From Adiantum capillus-veneris (Eukaryota > Streptophyta > Polypodiopsida > Polypodiales > Pteridaceae): a stretch of 64,000 nt of DNA. Shown in pieces: positions 22,909 to 34,429 of this stretch. The position numbers and the translations under genes were made by a program. Location: NCBI GenBank assembly GCA_014529385.2, contig CM043958.1, positions 157,085,293 through 157,149,292 on the forward strand, given 5' to 3'. Under the pieces are notes generated by a model that worked only from the letters and a program-made list of their open reading frames with translations, made no database searches and had not been told where the DNA came from. Position 1 is the first letter of the stretch, and each line of letters begins with the position of its first letter.

Positions 22909-23835
22909 TGTTAGCGGTTGGACACACTCAACGGAGGATGATTGCCCGGAGGGATACTAATTTCCTTTGTAATCATTCCTTAATTGAGAAGAAATCGTCA
23001 TTTCACCTTTGTAAATAGTGGGGCTTGCAGAAGCTTCCAAATTGTATCCCATTTTTGACATTTAGACTTAGTAAATGGTTAAATTGGAACATTAGGGTTT
23101 GAGATTGTAAGGTATTTATACCACTTTTGACCTTAATGCAAAAAACCCTTTGTCATTTTTATAAGTGTCTATGTGAGTTGAGCGTACTCTATGTATGAGA
23201 GAGAGTGAGAGTTTATCTTGATGCTACACGCACACTGGTGGTCGGAATCGAGTGCGGAGAAGTGCAGCATGTTGCCCCCAAAGAGAGCTACGCGCCAACA
23301 CCTACATTGCAGGTGTACGGCCCGGTTTTGCGAGATTGACCCACGAGCTATATCTGGTGATTCGGTGAGCATACGTTGTCTGTTTTTTCATTTTAGCATA
23401 TCCACGTTCACAATGAGTAGAGTTACACATTAGGCACTTTAGTTTTCAGAAAGGAAGACTTGCAAAAATTTGTCAGACATCCTACGTGATTTTGCACCGG
23501 GTGTTTAGGGTTTGGGTTTTGGGTCACAGACCTTAGGGAGAGCGACCTATTGGTGTTAATAGGGTTTCCTTCAAGTTTCGTAGCGTTTCGAGAACGTTTG
23601 GTGGGTATTTGGCTCTTGAAAGCGTTGTAGGAAATCTCCTCTTGTGTACTCTTGAAGGATGTAACTTAGACATTGGGTAGAGACCTCTGTAGGAAGTAGT
23701 CAATAGTCAGTCGAGTGTAGGTTGACACCCTATGCTTGCTTCCACACGCCTGCGGTCCAGCTTCGTCCTTAGCTGATAAATCTTGTTAGGTGGGTTCTCG
23801 CTGTGCTGACGTCTGTCGTGACGTATCCGCCAACA
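22909..23835 (+). repeat. 5' LTR of element C
   Basis: The 927-bp segment starts TGTTAGCGG and ends CCGCCAACA. These ends are inverted repeats matching at 8 of 9 bases. A TATA-like TATTTATA is at 23113-23120. A half copy of the element's palindrome arm (CAGACATCCTACG) is at about 23478. It is followed one base later by a TGGCGCC primer site and then by gag, so it is called as a 5' LTR. The matching 3' LTR was not found in the window. Confidence 0.7.
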
Positions 23836-23836
23836 T

Positions 23837-23854
23837 TGGCGCCACTCCCGAGGA
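23837..23854 (+). other. Primer-binding site of element C, TGGCGCC type
   Basis: TGGCGCCACTCCCGAGGA begins one base after the LTR. TGGCGCC is a common start of plant gypsy primer sites that do not use initiator-Met tRNA. The exact tRNA was not identified. Confidence 0.65.
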
Positions 23855-24340
23855 CGAAAACCCTAGGTAGGTGACCGAGACTAGTCCTTGAGGATAGAGA
23901 TTCTCTGGTTTGCCAGAGTCTTATTTTACATTTAGATAGGATCAAAGGGTGGGGGACTCTCTAGGTCTTAGGAGGAGTCTAGGGAGCATGTGTCTGGCCT
24001 AGATCCTTCGACTTAGGTAGTATTAGGTAGGAGAATAGGAGTTGGAGTGGTAGAGACGGTGAAAGGATAGCTTGAGAGTCCGGGGAGGCTAGGAAGCAAC
24101 CGAGACACCAAAATCACCATCTCACATGATGAGTAGGAGTAGGGTAAGTAGGACATCATGATTTGTGATCTGGAGCACTTCATGCATGTTATATTGCTGT
24201 TAGGCTCATCAAAGAGCTGTAAAAGATGGAAAAGAGTGTTTAGAAGCTGAATTGAAGTTCAAAAGTTTTTGTGAGTATTTCTGAGAGAGTTGCAGAGCAT
24301 AGGGAGTATTTCTATCATAAAAAAGTTAAATGTTAAGACA

Positions 24341-25500
24341 GTAGACATCCTACACGTAGCATGTCTCCAGGGAGATTTTAGCAGGGAATTTGGAGAAACT
24401 GAGGTCACCTGTGTGTTTAGAGGGTGGGTTTCACCCTAGTAACATATAGACTTGAGTGTTTTTCCCTTATTGGATTACCCAAAAGCTAAAAGGCGGACTC
24501 AGAAAACGTAAAAGTTTAGAAAAAGGTTTAAATTGAGAGAAATTTGCATATTTTGCACTTGTAAGGCATATTGGCACTTGCTGAGAGCATAGGGAAGGCA
24601 GAGTAGCACTTTAGTCTGAGAAAAGGAGCAGTAGACATCCTACGCGTAGGATGTCTACAGGGTGTTCTGGTGAGAATTTTGAAAATTTGAGTTGACGAGT
24701 GTGTTTAGAAGGTAGCAATTACCCTATATTCACTTGGAAAGGGGAACTTGACTATATCTTGATAGGATAAGGCCAAAAGACGGAAATTGCCAGATATCTT
24801 ACCCAAATTGGGCCCAAGGCATTATTTTTAGACTAAAACCATAGGATGTCTTCATGAGCATGATCTACATGATTTATTGAGTGCATGAGAAAGGTTTCAT
24901 CTCAATTGGGTGAGAATATTGGATTTTAAGCAGACTTTAGCATTTTTGAATGAAAAAGTCTAGAATAGCTAAATCTGGGGTCTTTTGAAATCCAAACTAA
25001 AATCTAAGCATAGCATTGGGTTGTTGACATCAAGGGGAAGCTGTGGCTCAAGTTTGGAGTGAAACAGAGCACTTAGACATCCTACGCGTAGGATGTGTTC
25101 ACAATGATTTAGCACTCCAAATCCAATTGTGAGCATACCAGAGTGATCAGCACCTTAAGAGAAGTCTGTGGTTTGAATTTGGAGCAATTTTGAGCATGTA
25201 GACATGCTATGTGTAGTATGTCTAAGGCATGATATTGAAGTCAAAATCTAACTGTAGGCTTACCAGGGTGTTGTATAGCCTTAGGCAAACCTCCTAGTCA
25301 ACTTTGGTCCAAATTGGAGTTGATTTAACTGGTCAGATCAACATCAGGCTGATGGAACAGATTTTTGATCAGTTGACCAGCTTATAGGTGTCCAAATCAA
25401 AAAGTGAGAACAATTGTGGACTCGGCACATCGAGGGGAATCTATAGTGCAAATTTCAGCCAAAATAGAGTAGGTAGACATCGTACGTGTAGCATGTCTAC
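24341..25500 (+). repeat. Left palindrome-bearing repeat array of element C
   Basis: Between the primer site and gag, a 28-bp dyad (arm GTAGACATCCTACG) occurs at 24341-24368, 24631-24658, 25073-25100, 25198-25225 and 25473-25500. Centre spacings are about 290, 442, 125 and 275 bp. The second copy is a perfect palindrome and the others carry one to a few mismatches. Sequence around the dyads is also repeated in diverged form, for example GTGTGTTTAGA at 24411 and 24699, and GAAGTCAAAATCT at 25236 and 25516. The same repeat in the same orientation lies at 37375-38259. Confidence 0.85.
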
Positions 25501-25906
25501 ACGGTCTTATTGAAGTCAAAATCTGACTATGGACATAGAGTGATGTTCCAATTGACTTAAGAGTTCTAGAACTTCTTTCAGAAGTGAAATTGGACCTTGT
25601 TTGACCTTTTGATGGAGCAAAGATGGAATTAAGACTTTCCCTCTAGACTGACAAACACTCGAGTAAGGTACAGTTCCAGATTAGCAGACCTAATCAAGAA
25701 CATCCGAAGTGTATAGAGTACAATAGTGGTTGAGGTTAACCCTCCAGTTATACCAATCATTACTAAGAGGACCTCTAGCGGTTAAATGCTTTGATTCAAT
25801 TGCCGAAATTAAGCGCTTGTGTACAGGTATATTCAGCGGCAAGGCAAGAAGTTGTGCGAAAACTGGTCCCTTGCCAGGTGAGTGGTTGGATTTGTGATAA
25901 ATTGCA

Positions 25907-28560
25907 TTGCTAAGTTTGATGAATTTAAGATCAGGAAGACACATTCCTAGAGACCAAAAAGTGGCAGGTGATCAGGATAACTTAGTGTCCACTGAGGAGA
26001 GTGTAACTCAGGCAAGGCTAGATCCATTAGCACCAATCATTGAGGAGGGTAGTGATACTGACACTTCATTAGATAAGTCCTTCTTCATGATGGGTAGTCA
26101 ACAGCCAAGAGGTTTCTCTAGTGAAGGACCAATGCTAGGAGGAAGTACCTCCCAAAACCTCTGAACGATGCTAAGTTCACTATAATCTTCTTAGAAGGAA
26201 CAAACTCTAGGGGAGGCCTAGTTTATTCTGACTATCGGGGACGCAAGTGTATTTGTATAGAAGAAAGACATTCTCAAAGATTGGAGATAATTCGAGTCTA
26301 TGATGATGGAGATAGATTCCGAGATGAAAAGGGGAACCACTATCTGATAGTTAGTAACCCTGAGGATTACAAAAGATATGGAGATAATGTGGCGAAAGGA
26401 AAAATGGTCTCAGAGGCTCAAGAGCCGCCTCCAAAAATTGATCGACCTGGAGCTCTTTTTATGTATGATAAAAAACAACCAGGGTCTCTACCTATAATGA
26501 GAATGTGGGAATTTACAAGCATGAGAGCGAGGGAATACTCTCTTATTTTCGATGCAAAGAACCCTACCCAAATGAATTAAGCAAAGACAAGGTTCTTTAC
26601 TTATTCTCTTATGAAATTGCTATGGGGAAGGATATCATTTTTGTTGACATGTACAGGCGAGAATACAAACTAATTCTCCCAGAGGAGGTCGAAAAGGAAA
26701 CAGTTCCAGAAACATCAACATATGCCCCCGAAGAAGTACCAAGGTCCACCTATACCCCTAGCAAGTCAACAAATCCATTTTCAGAAGAGTACAAGACAAC
26801 ATCACATTCTAACTGACAACAGACGTTCAACTACCAGAACCAACAAGCAAACCAACCATCATTGCAGGCATGGCTTCAACAAAGTGCGACATTAGAGCAA
26901 GACCAAAACAGAGACGGTTATCCAGCCGCAAGAGTGCTAAGAGATTTACAAGAACCACCACTCTATTCACAGTATCAAGGCGAGAGTAAGCCAAAAACTC
27001 GAGAGTCAACAGAGCCTGGAAGACAACCCATAGAACGAGTTCGAAGAGATGAACCACATCTTGCAAGAACCATCAGAAATTATGGCTTAGGGGCACCCCT
27101 GGGAGAGAAACCCTCGCACTACCGAAGGCCAGAGGAGGTATATCGAGTAGGACGAGGAGAACCAATGATGAGATTTGTAGACCATCGTAGAATTAGACCT
27201 TCCCAGGTGCAAAAATGGGTAAACAAGAAATACAAGGGAAACACAGATCCTAGGGATCATGTAGCAGCCTTTGTGCGTGTAATTTGAGCTGAAGAAGTTT
27301 TGGACTTCCCTACTCAATTTGCAGGGTTTGGGCTTACCCTAGAAGAGGATGCCGCTACTTGGTTTGACTCTGTGGAGCGTAGAGACTTTGAGTCTGTGGA
27401 GGAGGTGTTTGACGAGTTTATTGAGGAATTCTCACAAAGGGGGATAGCTCATAATACAGTCTCACAAATCCATAAATTCAAACAGAAAGAAGGGAAATCT
27501 GTGCGAAAGGCATACCTACGACTAAAAAGATATCTGAAGTTCTGCCCTGTGAAAGAACTGCCAACTCAGTCCAGACTTATGCTTATATTTATTCAAGGAC
27601 TAAGGAACGCAGATCTCCAGAAGGACTTACATATGAAGAGGAGCACAACGTTAAATGAGTTAACTCGGGAGGCTCTTTACCTTGTAGACAATTGTGCGGT
27701 CTATAAGGAGGGTGAATTCAAGGATCTTGATGACAATTCATCCTCACAACAAAGTGGAAGCAAGTTCGCTAAGACAGCACCGAAAAAAGAAGTAGCTGTA
27801 AGCCAGGAGCAGCTTGTGGAGGAAGTGCTAAAAAAAATTAATATGTATGCCAAACCTCAGGCTAAGCAGCCAAAGTGGTGTGCTATTGAACAAAAATGGA
27901 CAAACCATGTGACGGAAGAATGTTATTATAACAAGGGATATGTGAGAGAGCGACCTTATTCTCCCCAAGCTCAGGTAGAGTCTCCTCAACTTCCACCGAT
28001 GCCTAGGTATCAAGCAGGAAACCTACCAGGGCCTGTAGGTGTTGAAAGACCGCAACCAATATTGGGGCAACAACCACCCCTACCAGGATTACGACCGGTC
28101 GGCATAAGATACACACCAACGGTAAACGAACCAGAAGAGAAGGCTTTGGTACCTATGCATGCATATTTACGAAGATTCCAATGGATATGCAGCAAAGCCT
28201 GTCTATTCTCCACCGGAAGAACCACCAATGCCAGAACCTTGGAGCATGATTGGAAGTACAGGACCACCAACAGCTGCACAGACAGTAGGAGAAGGAAGAT
28301 ACAGGTTGGATGAACGAACACTGTTGTTCATAGCCAATGGGGACATGGACGGGTAGAGGCACGCGTACCAATAAAAAGGATCTCAAGGAGCACCTCAACA
28401 GCCTAAGGGACCCTGCTACAAGTGTGGCAGAGATCATTGGCTAAGAGACTGTCCTCACGATGAAATCATTAGAGTCAATGCGTATTGCACCGAGTGTGGA
28501 ATTACTCACTTGATTCCTGATTGCCCTAAGAACCCAAGCAAAGGAGCAAAAACTACTTTG
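25907..28560 (+). pseudogene. Element C Gag
   Basis: The first part (25907-27287) is broken over three frames. The Gag core is clear at 27190-27720: VQKWVNKKYKG, then a TGA at 27285, then FGLTLEEDAATWFDSVE and SVRKAYLRLKRYLKFCP. A Pro/Gln-rich linker follows. A frameshift near 28160 leads to two zinc knuckles at about 28417-28530, CYKCGRDHWLRDC and CTECGITHLIPDC. Both have C-x2-C-x3-H-x4-C, one residue shorter than the usual retroviral spacing. The gene is inactive through stops and frameshifts. Confidence 0.85.
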
Positions 28561-29862
28561 AACATGCTGGAAGCAGTGCCTTCCAGTGGAGGGTCAGAAA
28601 ACGAGACAGTAATACCTATTCAGGCAGTGACACGAGCCCAAGCTCAAAGAATGACAAATGAACCCATAATTGAAGAGCCAATGACCGATACCCCAAGTGC
28701 AGAAATGAAAAATCAGAGAAGCACTTGGAAATCTAGAAAGGTGCGTATGAAAGCCAGGAGAGAACGAGAGCAAACGGCTATATCCGAGGAGTTAAAACAC
28801 ACAAAGGATAGATTGGAGCGGTTAGAGGATCTAACTAGTTTAAGCTCACACACTGCGGAAACAATAGGGCCCAAGGAAGGAAAGGAACCCCGAAGTGCAG
28901 GATCCGGAGGATCAGTGCTAGTAGAAAAAGTAAATGAGCAGTTGGACGCACTTTTAAAAGCATACGAAGCCAGACTCAAAAACAACCAAACCCAAGAGCA
29001 AAGATGGATGACTTATCCATATGCAAAAATAGAAAAACAGAGGTTGGAAATGTGTCAAAAGATGATTGAAACAGCCCAATCCTTGATAGAAAATCCGCTT
29101 GGTAAACCTGCAAGTTGGCACGAGGTACCAGCTCCAACCCCTATCAAACCAACTCTAGAGAAACAATTAGACACGAAGGAGAGACTCACGACTGCCTCTG
29201 AGTCTAGGAGAGAACCTATCATAGTGCCAAATACAACAGATGAGACAATTGATGGTTTCCAGCCTAAAACATTGGTAGAAATGGGTAAGGACTGTAACAG
29301 TCTAGATGACCTGTGGAAGCAAATTCGGGAAGCAAATGAAGCTAACAGGATGAACCACCAAATAAATAGCACGAGGAAGGAGAAAAATGAGATCTTACCT
29401 CCCATTGAAGAGTTTGAGGCAAGATCACAAATGAACTTTGATATGCATTCACAAGGGGGAGACCAGGGTTCAATTAGTTCGGGGCACAGTCAACCAGACT
29501 CGCTAAAAACTCTACCCTCTTACCTAGGGGAGTATGAAGCTAAGTCTGAGGTAAGAGCAATCCCATCTCAAAGACTTTCTTCCAATAGAGTGATGTATTC
29601 ACAAGGGTTGATTGAGTTATTGTCCACCCCTTTGGCATGCACAATCACATTAGCCAAACTCCTGAGGTTACGACCAAACATGTGGACCACCATAGGCAAC
29701 TGCTTAGAAAAATTTGGAGTAAAAGACCCTACCTCAAAGCTTCAAGAAGGGATCAGAGAATTGGACAAGCCTCAACTAAACACTAGGCTAGTACCTTTAA
29801 ACAAGGTTAGAGAATATTGCGAGGGAGAAGATGGAAATACCACACTACCAGTAGAATTCTAG
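28561..29862 (+). pseudogene. Element C Gag-Pol linker region
   Basis: A long open frame (about 430 codons) follows the zinc knuckles in the same frame. It is rich in Glu, Lys, Gln and Thr, with a predicted helical stretch (KARREREQTAISEELKHTKD). No known domain was recognised. It ends at a TAG directly before the first protease, which continues in the same frame, so the stop probably replaced a sense codon. Confidence 0.65.
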
Positions 29863-30200
29863 GGAGTAGTTTCCAAAGCTATTCTTGATAGTGGAGCAGG
29901 AGTCACTATCGCCACCAAAGAAATGTAGAAAAAGTGGGGAAAATCGGCTTTGAGAGCTACCATAATGAAATTGTCTGGCAGATGGGTTCATGTAAAAGCC
30001 TCGAGGGCTTTTAGAAAAAGTAATTGTCACCTCTTACGGGATCGAGTATGAGCATACATTTGCAATAGTTGATTTTGACAAAAAGAACAATTACGAGATC
30101 ATCTTGGGAAGACCATTCATGAGACAATTAAAGATGGTCCAGGATTGGGGTTACGACCACATATACCTCAGACGTGGGGAGACTACAACCAAAATATACC
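29863..30200 (+). pseudogene. Element C retropepsin-like protease 1
   Basis: The active-site motif is AILDSGAGVTIATKEM, and the C-terminal hydrophobic-Gly motif is EIILGRPFMRQLKMV at about 30090-30135. Both motifs expected for one retropepsin subunit are kept. A TAG after KEM and a frameshift near 30010 break it. This is the protease in the normal position between Gag and RT; a second one lies at 34430-34906. Confidence 0.85.
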
Positions 30201-31230
30201 TAAAAGACCATAGTTACAAGGATGTGAACCAGACACCAGTGGAAGAGTTTGATTCAGCTACATTGGCAGGGTCCGAACTCCCAGCATGGTTGGGGCAGAA
30301 AAAAGAGCTATGGATGTGCGGAGCTTCACATTGTGGGAGCTTAAAAAGAGAGGAATGCATATTAGAAAGAGCTATTGGGACAAGGATTACATTTCGGAAC
30401 CTTTTCTTGAAGATGCCTTAGAACCTCTGGAATGGGAACACATACTAGCAACATTGGATGTCTGTACCATTACAGATAGCCCAACGATAAAATTTTGTGA
30501 TAAGGATGGTTATGATGTGCTACCCTATTACATGGTAAGCCTTATACCAGTAGGAGATGAGAATGTAGACTCACCAAAACAAGAAGAGTTTTATGACTCC
30601 TCTGAGCATCTGGAATTAAGTAACGATGCAGATAACGAGTGTTCAGACAGCTCGAGCGAGCATGGGGAGACAACCGCGAATATCAAGTTTTATGATTTTA
30701 CAAATCAACACCCTAGACGCCAGGAACGCTATAGAAAAAAAAGAGCAGAAAACAAAATTAGAGAGAACGTGATGCCCAGGATAAAAGATAAAACTCACTA
30801 TCTAATGCTTGTGAAGGCAGAGGATTGTGTAAAAGACCAAATATCAGGAAGATTCTCAAGAGTTCAAAGGGAAAGGACACATGAGGAAATAAAACAAGCA
30901 TGGAAGACTAAAACAGAAACAAAATCAAGAAAATCTCAACAATCAAAACAGAAAAAAACAAAAGATCCAAAGTGGAACAAAATGGAACGTAAAAAGAAAT
31001 ACCAAGAACTAAAACGGTCGTTACGAGAGGTATGGACTACTGAGAAAGAGAGTGACGGTAAGGAGGATTCAGAGAAAGGGAACATGAATGTACCATCCCA
31101 GTATCGAAAATTCACCATCCAAGACAGACAAGTCATAATGACACCACCAATAAGGGAAAGAATAAACCAGGAATCTTACGATGGGCCGGAAAATGCAAAA
31201 CGGATAGACCTCCTTGTGCCAGGTGAATAG
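30201..31230 (+). pseudogene. Element C protease-RT spacer
   Basis: An open frame of about 314 codons (30286-31230) separates the protease from RT. It is acidic in the middle (SNDADNECSDSSSEH) and very basic after that (KSRKSQQSKQKKTKDPKWNK). No domain was recognised. The spacer is unusually long: in chromoviruses A and B the equivalent gap is about 150 codons or less. It ends in a TAG just before the RT lead-in. Confidence 0.6.
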
Positions 31231-31548
31231 CCTCAGCCTGTCTATATAGCAACTGATTTAGAGCTTGAAGAAGAAGAAAGGCTAACACAACTTCTCAAGA
31301 AGTATAAAGATGTGATTGCATGGTCTTACAAAGACCTCAAAGGAGTTGATCCATCGATATGCCAACATACAATTCCTTTGAAATCAGATGCCAAACCTAG
31401 CAAACAGCGTCCTTACACATATAATGACACATTCGCTAAACGAATTAAAGAAGAGATTGACAAGTTGATGGATGCTGAATTCATCTATGAAATCGAGCAT
31501 GGAGATTGGGTGTCACCCATTGTGGTTGTTCCCAAAAAGAACGGAAAG

Positions 31549-31603
<55 letters not shown>

Positions 31604-32148
31604 CCTCAAAAAAGTGAACGCAGCCACAATAAGAGATACTTATCCCTTGCCGATCACAGAACATGTGCTTGAGAGGGTGGCTGGAAAACGGGGTTATTCC
31701 TTTTTTGATAGGTTTTCGGGGTATAACCAATTGGCAATTGCAATAGAGGATCAATACAAAACAGCATTTGGCACAGAGTGGGGAATATATGCGTATAGAG
31801 TTATGCCTTTTGGCCTAACCAATGCCCCAGCTACCTTCCAAAGGTTAATGACTCATGTGTTCAAAGAATACCTGAGAATATTCTTAGAAATATATATGGA
31901 TGATCTCTGTGTCCACTCTCTTATGCGAGAAGAACATTTTACAAAAGGTATTTGAGAAGTGCAAAACATATAAAATCTGTCTCAACCGGGAAAAGTGCAT
32001 TTTTATGGTAAGGCAAGGCCGCATCTTAGGACATATTGTCTTAATATATGGCATAACCACTGACCTAGACAAAATTAGAGTCATAGCAGACTTGCCCAGG
32101 CCTACTAATGCCAAACAAGTACAATCCTTCATGGGACACTGTGGATAA
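31231..32148 (+). pseudogene. Element C reverse transcriptase
   Basis: RT begins with IPLKSDAKPSKQRPYTYND and SPIVVVPKKNGK. The next motif, normally a Cys-Val-Asp box, is replaced by a Cys-Val repeat encoded by the (GT)n run at 31549-31601. The downstream part ([38 protein letters not shown]) is in another frame. The catalytic YMDD is present in FLEIYMDDLCVHS. A further shift near 31950 leads to REKCIFMVRQGRILGHIV. The enzyme cannot be functional in this copy. Confidence 0.9.
31549..31601. repeat. (GT)n microsatellite inside RT
   Basis: About 26 GT units lie exactly where the RT box that normally follows PKKNGK is encoded. Upstream and downstream RT motifs are in different frames on its two sides. 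Confidence 0.95.
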
Positions 32149-32868
32149 CATCGAAGATTCATATATATGTATGCGGTCATTGCACAACCTCTATATCGCT
32201 TATTAGTCAATTTCGACTGGACTGAGGAGTGTGAAACTTCATTCCAAAAGCTTAAGGAAAACCTTGTATCAGCACCTGTACTTAAAGCACCAGATTGGGA
32301 AAAGATATTCCTTGTTCACATTGATGCCTTTGCATACGCAATTGAGAGTATTCTGGCTCAACCTGGAGACGGAACAATGGATTTCCCAGTTTGTTATGCG
32401 AGCCGACAGCTAAATAGTGCAGAAAAGAACTACACCACCACTAAAAGAGAGGGATTATGAGTGATTTATGCGGTAAATAAATTTCGGCATTACTTGCTTG
32501 CAAACAAATTTGTGTTCTTCACAGATCATCAAGCTCTTTTGTATCTAGTAAATAAACCATGTAATACGGGGAGAATTGTATGTTGGTTTATTATATTGCT
32601 AGAATTTGACTACACGATGGTAGTAAAAAAGGGTAAAACTCATCTATGGGTGGATCATCTTTCAAAGCTACAAAACGGGGAAGCTCCTGAAGGAGTAGAT
32701 AATGACATACCTGATGCTTATCTTTTCAATATTGAAATGATACCCAAATGGTCTCAGGAAATTGTTAGCATTCTTTCCTTTGGAGATAGATTTGATAACA
32801 AGGAAGACAGATCCAAACAACAAATGTTTCGACAAACAAAAAAATTTCAGTTGATTGCAGGACGACTG
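32149..32868 (+). pseudogene. Element C RNase H
   Basis: The frame that starts in the RT thumb continues with FLVHIDAFAYAIESILAQ, which holds the first RNase H Asp. TTTKREGL (Glu) and FVFFTDHQALLYLVN (Asp) follow. One TGA separates REGL from VIYAVNKF. The tail VVKKGKTHLWVDHLSKL matches the end of gypsy RNase H, where Ala-Asp-x-Leu-Ser is usual and the Ala is Val here. Confidence 0.87.
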
Positions 32869-33879
32869 TACCATTTAGGCTCGGACCAAATTCTACGATT
32901 ATGTATAAATCCAGAGGAATTCGAGTGTTATTTTGAAGAAGAACACATCCAAAATTGTGCATTTCATTGTTCAACAATGAAAACACACCAAAGATTGAAA
33001 CACTTAGGAGTTTATTGGTCAACTATGTATGCTGACACACATGCTTATGCTAACAATTGTACTATATGTAGTGTCAAACGACCGGTGAATCACGCAACAT
33101 TGTTTCAGGTAACCATTGCACCTGCATGGAGTCAATATATCATTGATTTCTTAACAACAAGGACATTTCTTGAAAACATAACAAAAGCGCAAAAAAGGGC
33201 TATAGAGTTGGAGGCTCGAGACTTTACTTTAATTGGAAATCAACTCTACAAGAGAGGAAAGGACAATCAACTTAGAATTTATGCAAGTGAAAGTGAATAC
33301 CTGCTGATTCTAGAACACGCACATAGAGGAATAAGTGGAGGCCATTTTTCAGGCGATAAGACGGCAAAAATTGTCTTGACCGCAAGAATATGGTGGCCTA
33401 CATTGCACATGGATGCTGAGGAGTTTGTAAAGCGTTGTGACGCATGCCAGCGCACTAAGGTGCCGATAAAGAGAGATGAGATGCCACTACGGCCAATGAT
33501 GGGAGCAAGGGCATTTGCAAAATGGGGAATTGATTTTGTGGGGCCTATTTCACCCCCTGCATATCGCACCCATACCCAATATATCATTGTGGCTACGGAC
33601 TATCTCACAAAATGGGTTGAAGCCAAAGTAACACAAAAAGCAAACGCAAGAACCATTGCACAATTTTTGTATGAGAATGTCTTTGTACGATACGGATTAC
33701 CAATAGAAATTGTCAGTGATCGAGGAACACATTTTCTTAATGAAGTCATTGAGTATATGCTAGAGGAATTCATGGTCATACATAGAAAATCTGCTCCATA
33801 TCATCCACAGGCAAATGGACAAGCTGAGGCCACAAATAAAACCCTATGCACTATTTTGACTAAAATTGTATCAGAATAA
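32869..33879 (+). pseudogene. Element C integrase with two HHCC modules
   Basis: Two zinc-binding modules follow each other. In the first, ligands are His 32944, His 32965, Cys 33058 and Cys 33067. In the second, they are His 33322, His 33343, Cys 33436 and Cys 33445. Both have exactly H-x6-H-x30-C-x2-C. The sequence before each is also parallel (FQLIAGRLYHLGSDQILRL and FTLIGNQLYKRGKDNQLRI). The catalytic core keeps its three acidic residues, in WGIDFVGPI, SDRGTHFL and ANGQAEATNK. The open frame is uninterrupted from 32461 to 33879, then shifts. Confidence 0.9.
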
Positions 33880-34429
33880 GGACAAACCGCGATCAACAAT
33901 TACACTCAACACTATGGACATCCAGGGTAGCTTACAAAACATCAATTGGAACCACACCATACAACATGGTGTTTGGTCGAAACGCTATATTACCCATAGA
34001 GCTTTTAGTTCCAACTCTACGAGTAGCGAAATGCTTAGAATGGACAGGCCATGAGCTCTCTTCAAGAATAGATGATCTTGAAAAGCTAGATGAACTTCGA
34101 CTGAGAGCTGTAGCTTCGATCTATGCTAAAAAAAAATAAGACAAAAAGAGTTTTTTGACAAGCATAAGCATACGAAAGAGTTCAAAACAGGTGATTATGT
34201 ACTTGTTTATACTTTGAAGCAACATGCGAAAAAACCTAAAAAGCGAAGGATGGGACCCTTTGTGATTAGTGACTTATCACAAAGTGGAGCCGTCAAACTT
34301 GCAACATTGGCAGGAGAAGAAATGCAAAATTGGATTAGTGGGTGTCGGTTAAAAAAGTATCATTTACCACTAACACAGGATATGCTTCAACAAATCCATC
34401 AAGAAAAACAACAGATGAAGGAGAAATAG
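33880..34429 (+). pseudogene. Element C integrase C-terminal GPF domain
   Basis: After a frame change, YKTSIGTTPYNMVFGRNAIL and a GPFVISDLSQSGAVKLATLA stretch mark the end of the integrase core and the GPY/F module. No chromodomain follows, unlike chromoviruses A and B. The frame runs on to a single TAG at 34427, and the second protease-like domain follows in the same frame. Confidence 0.82.
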
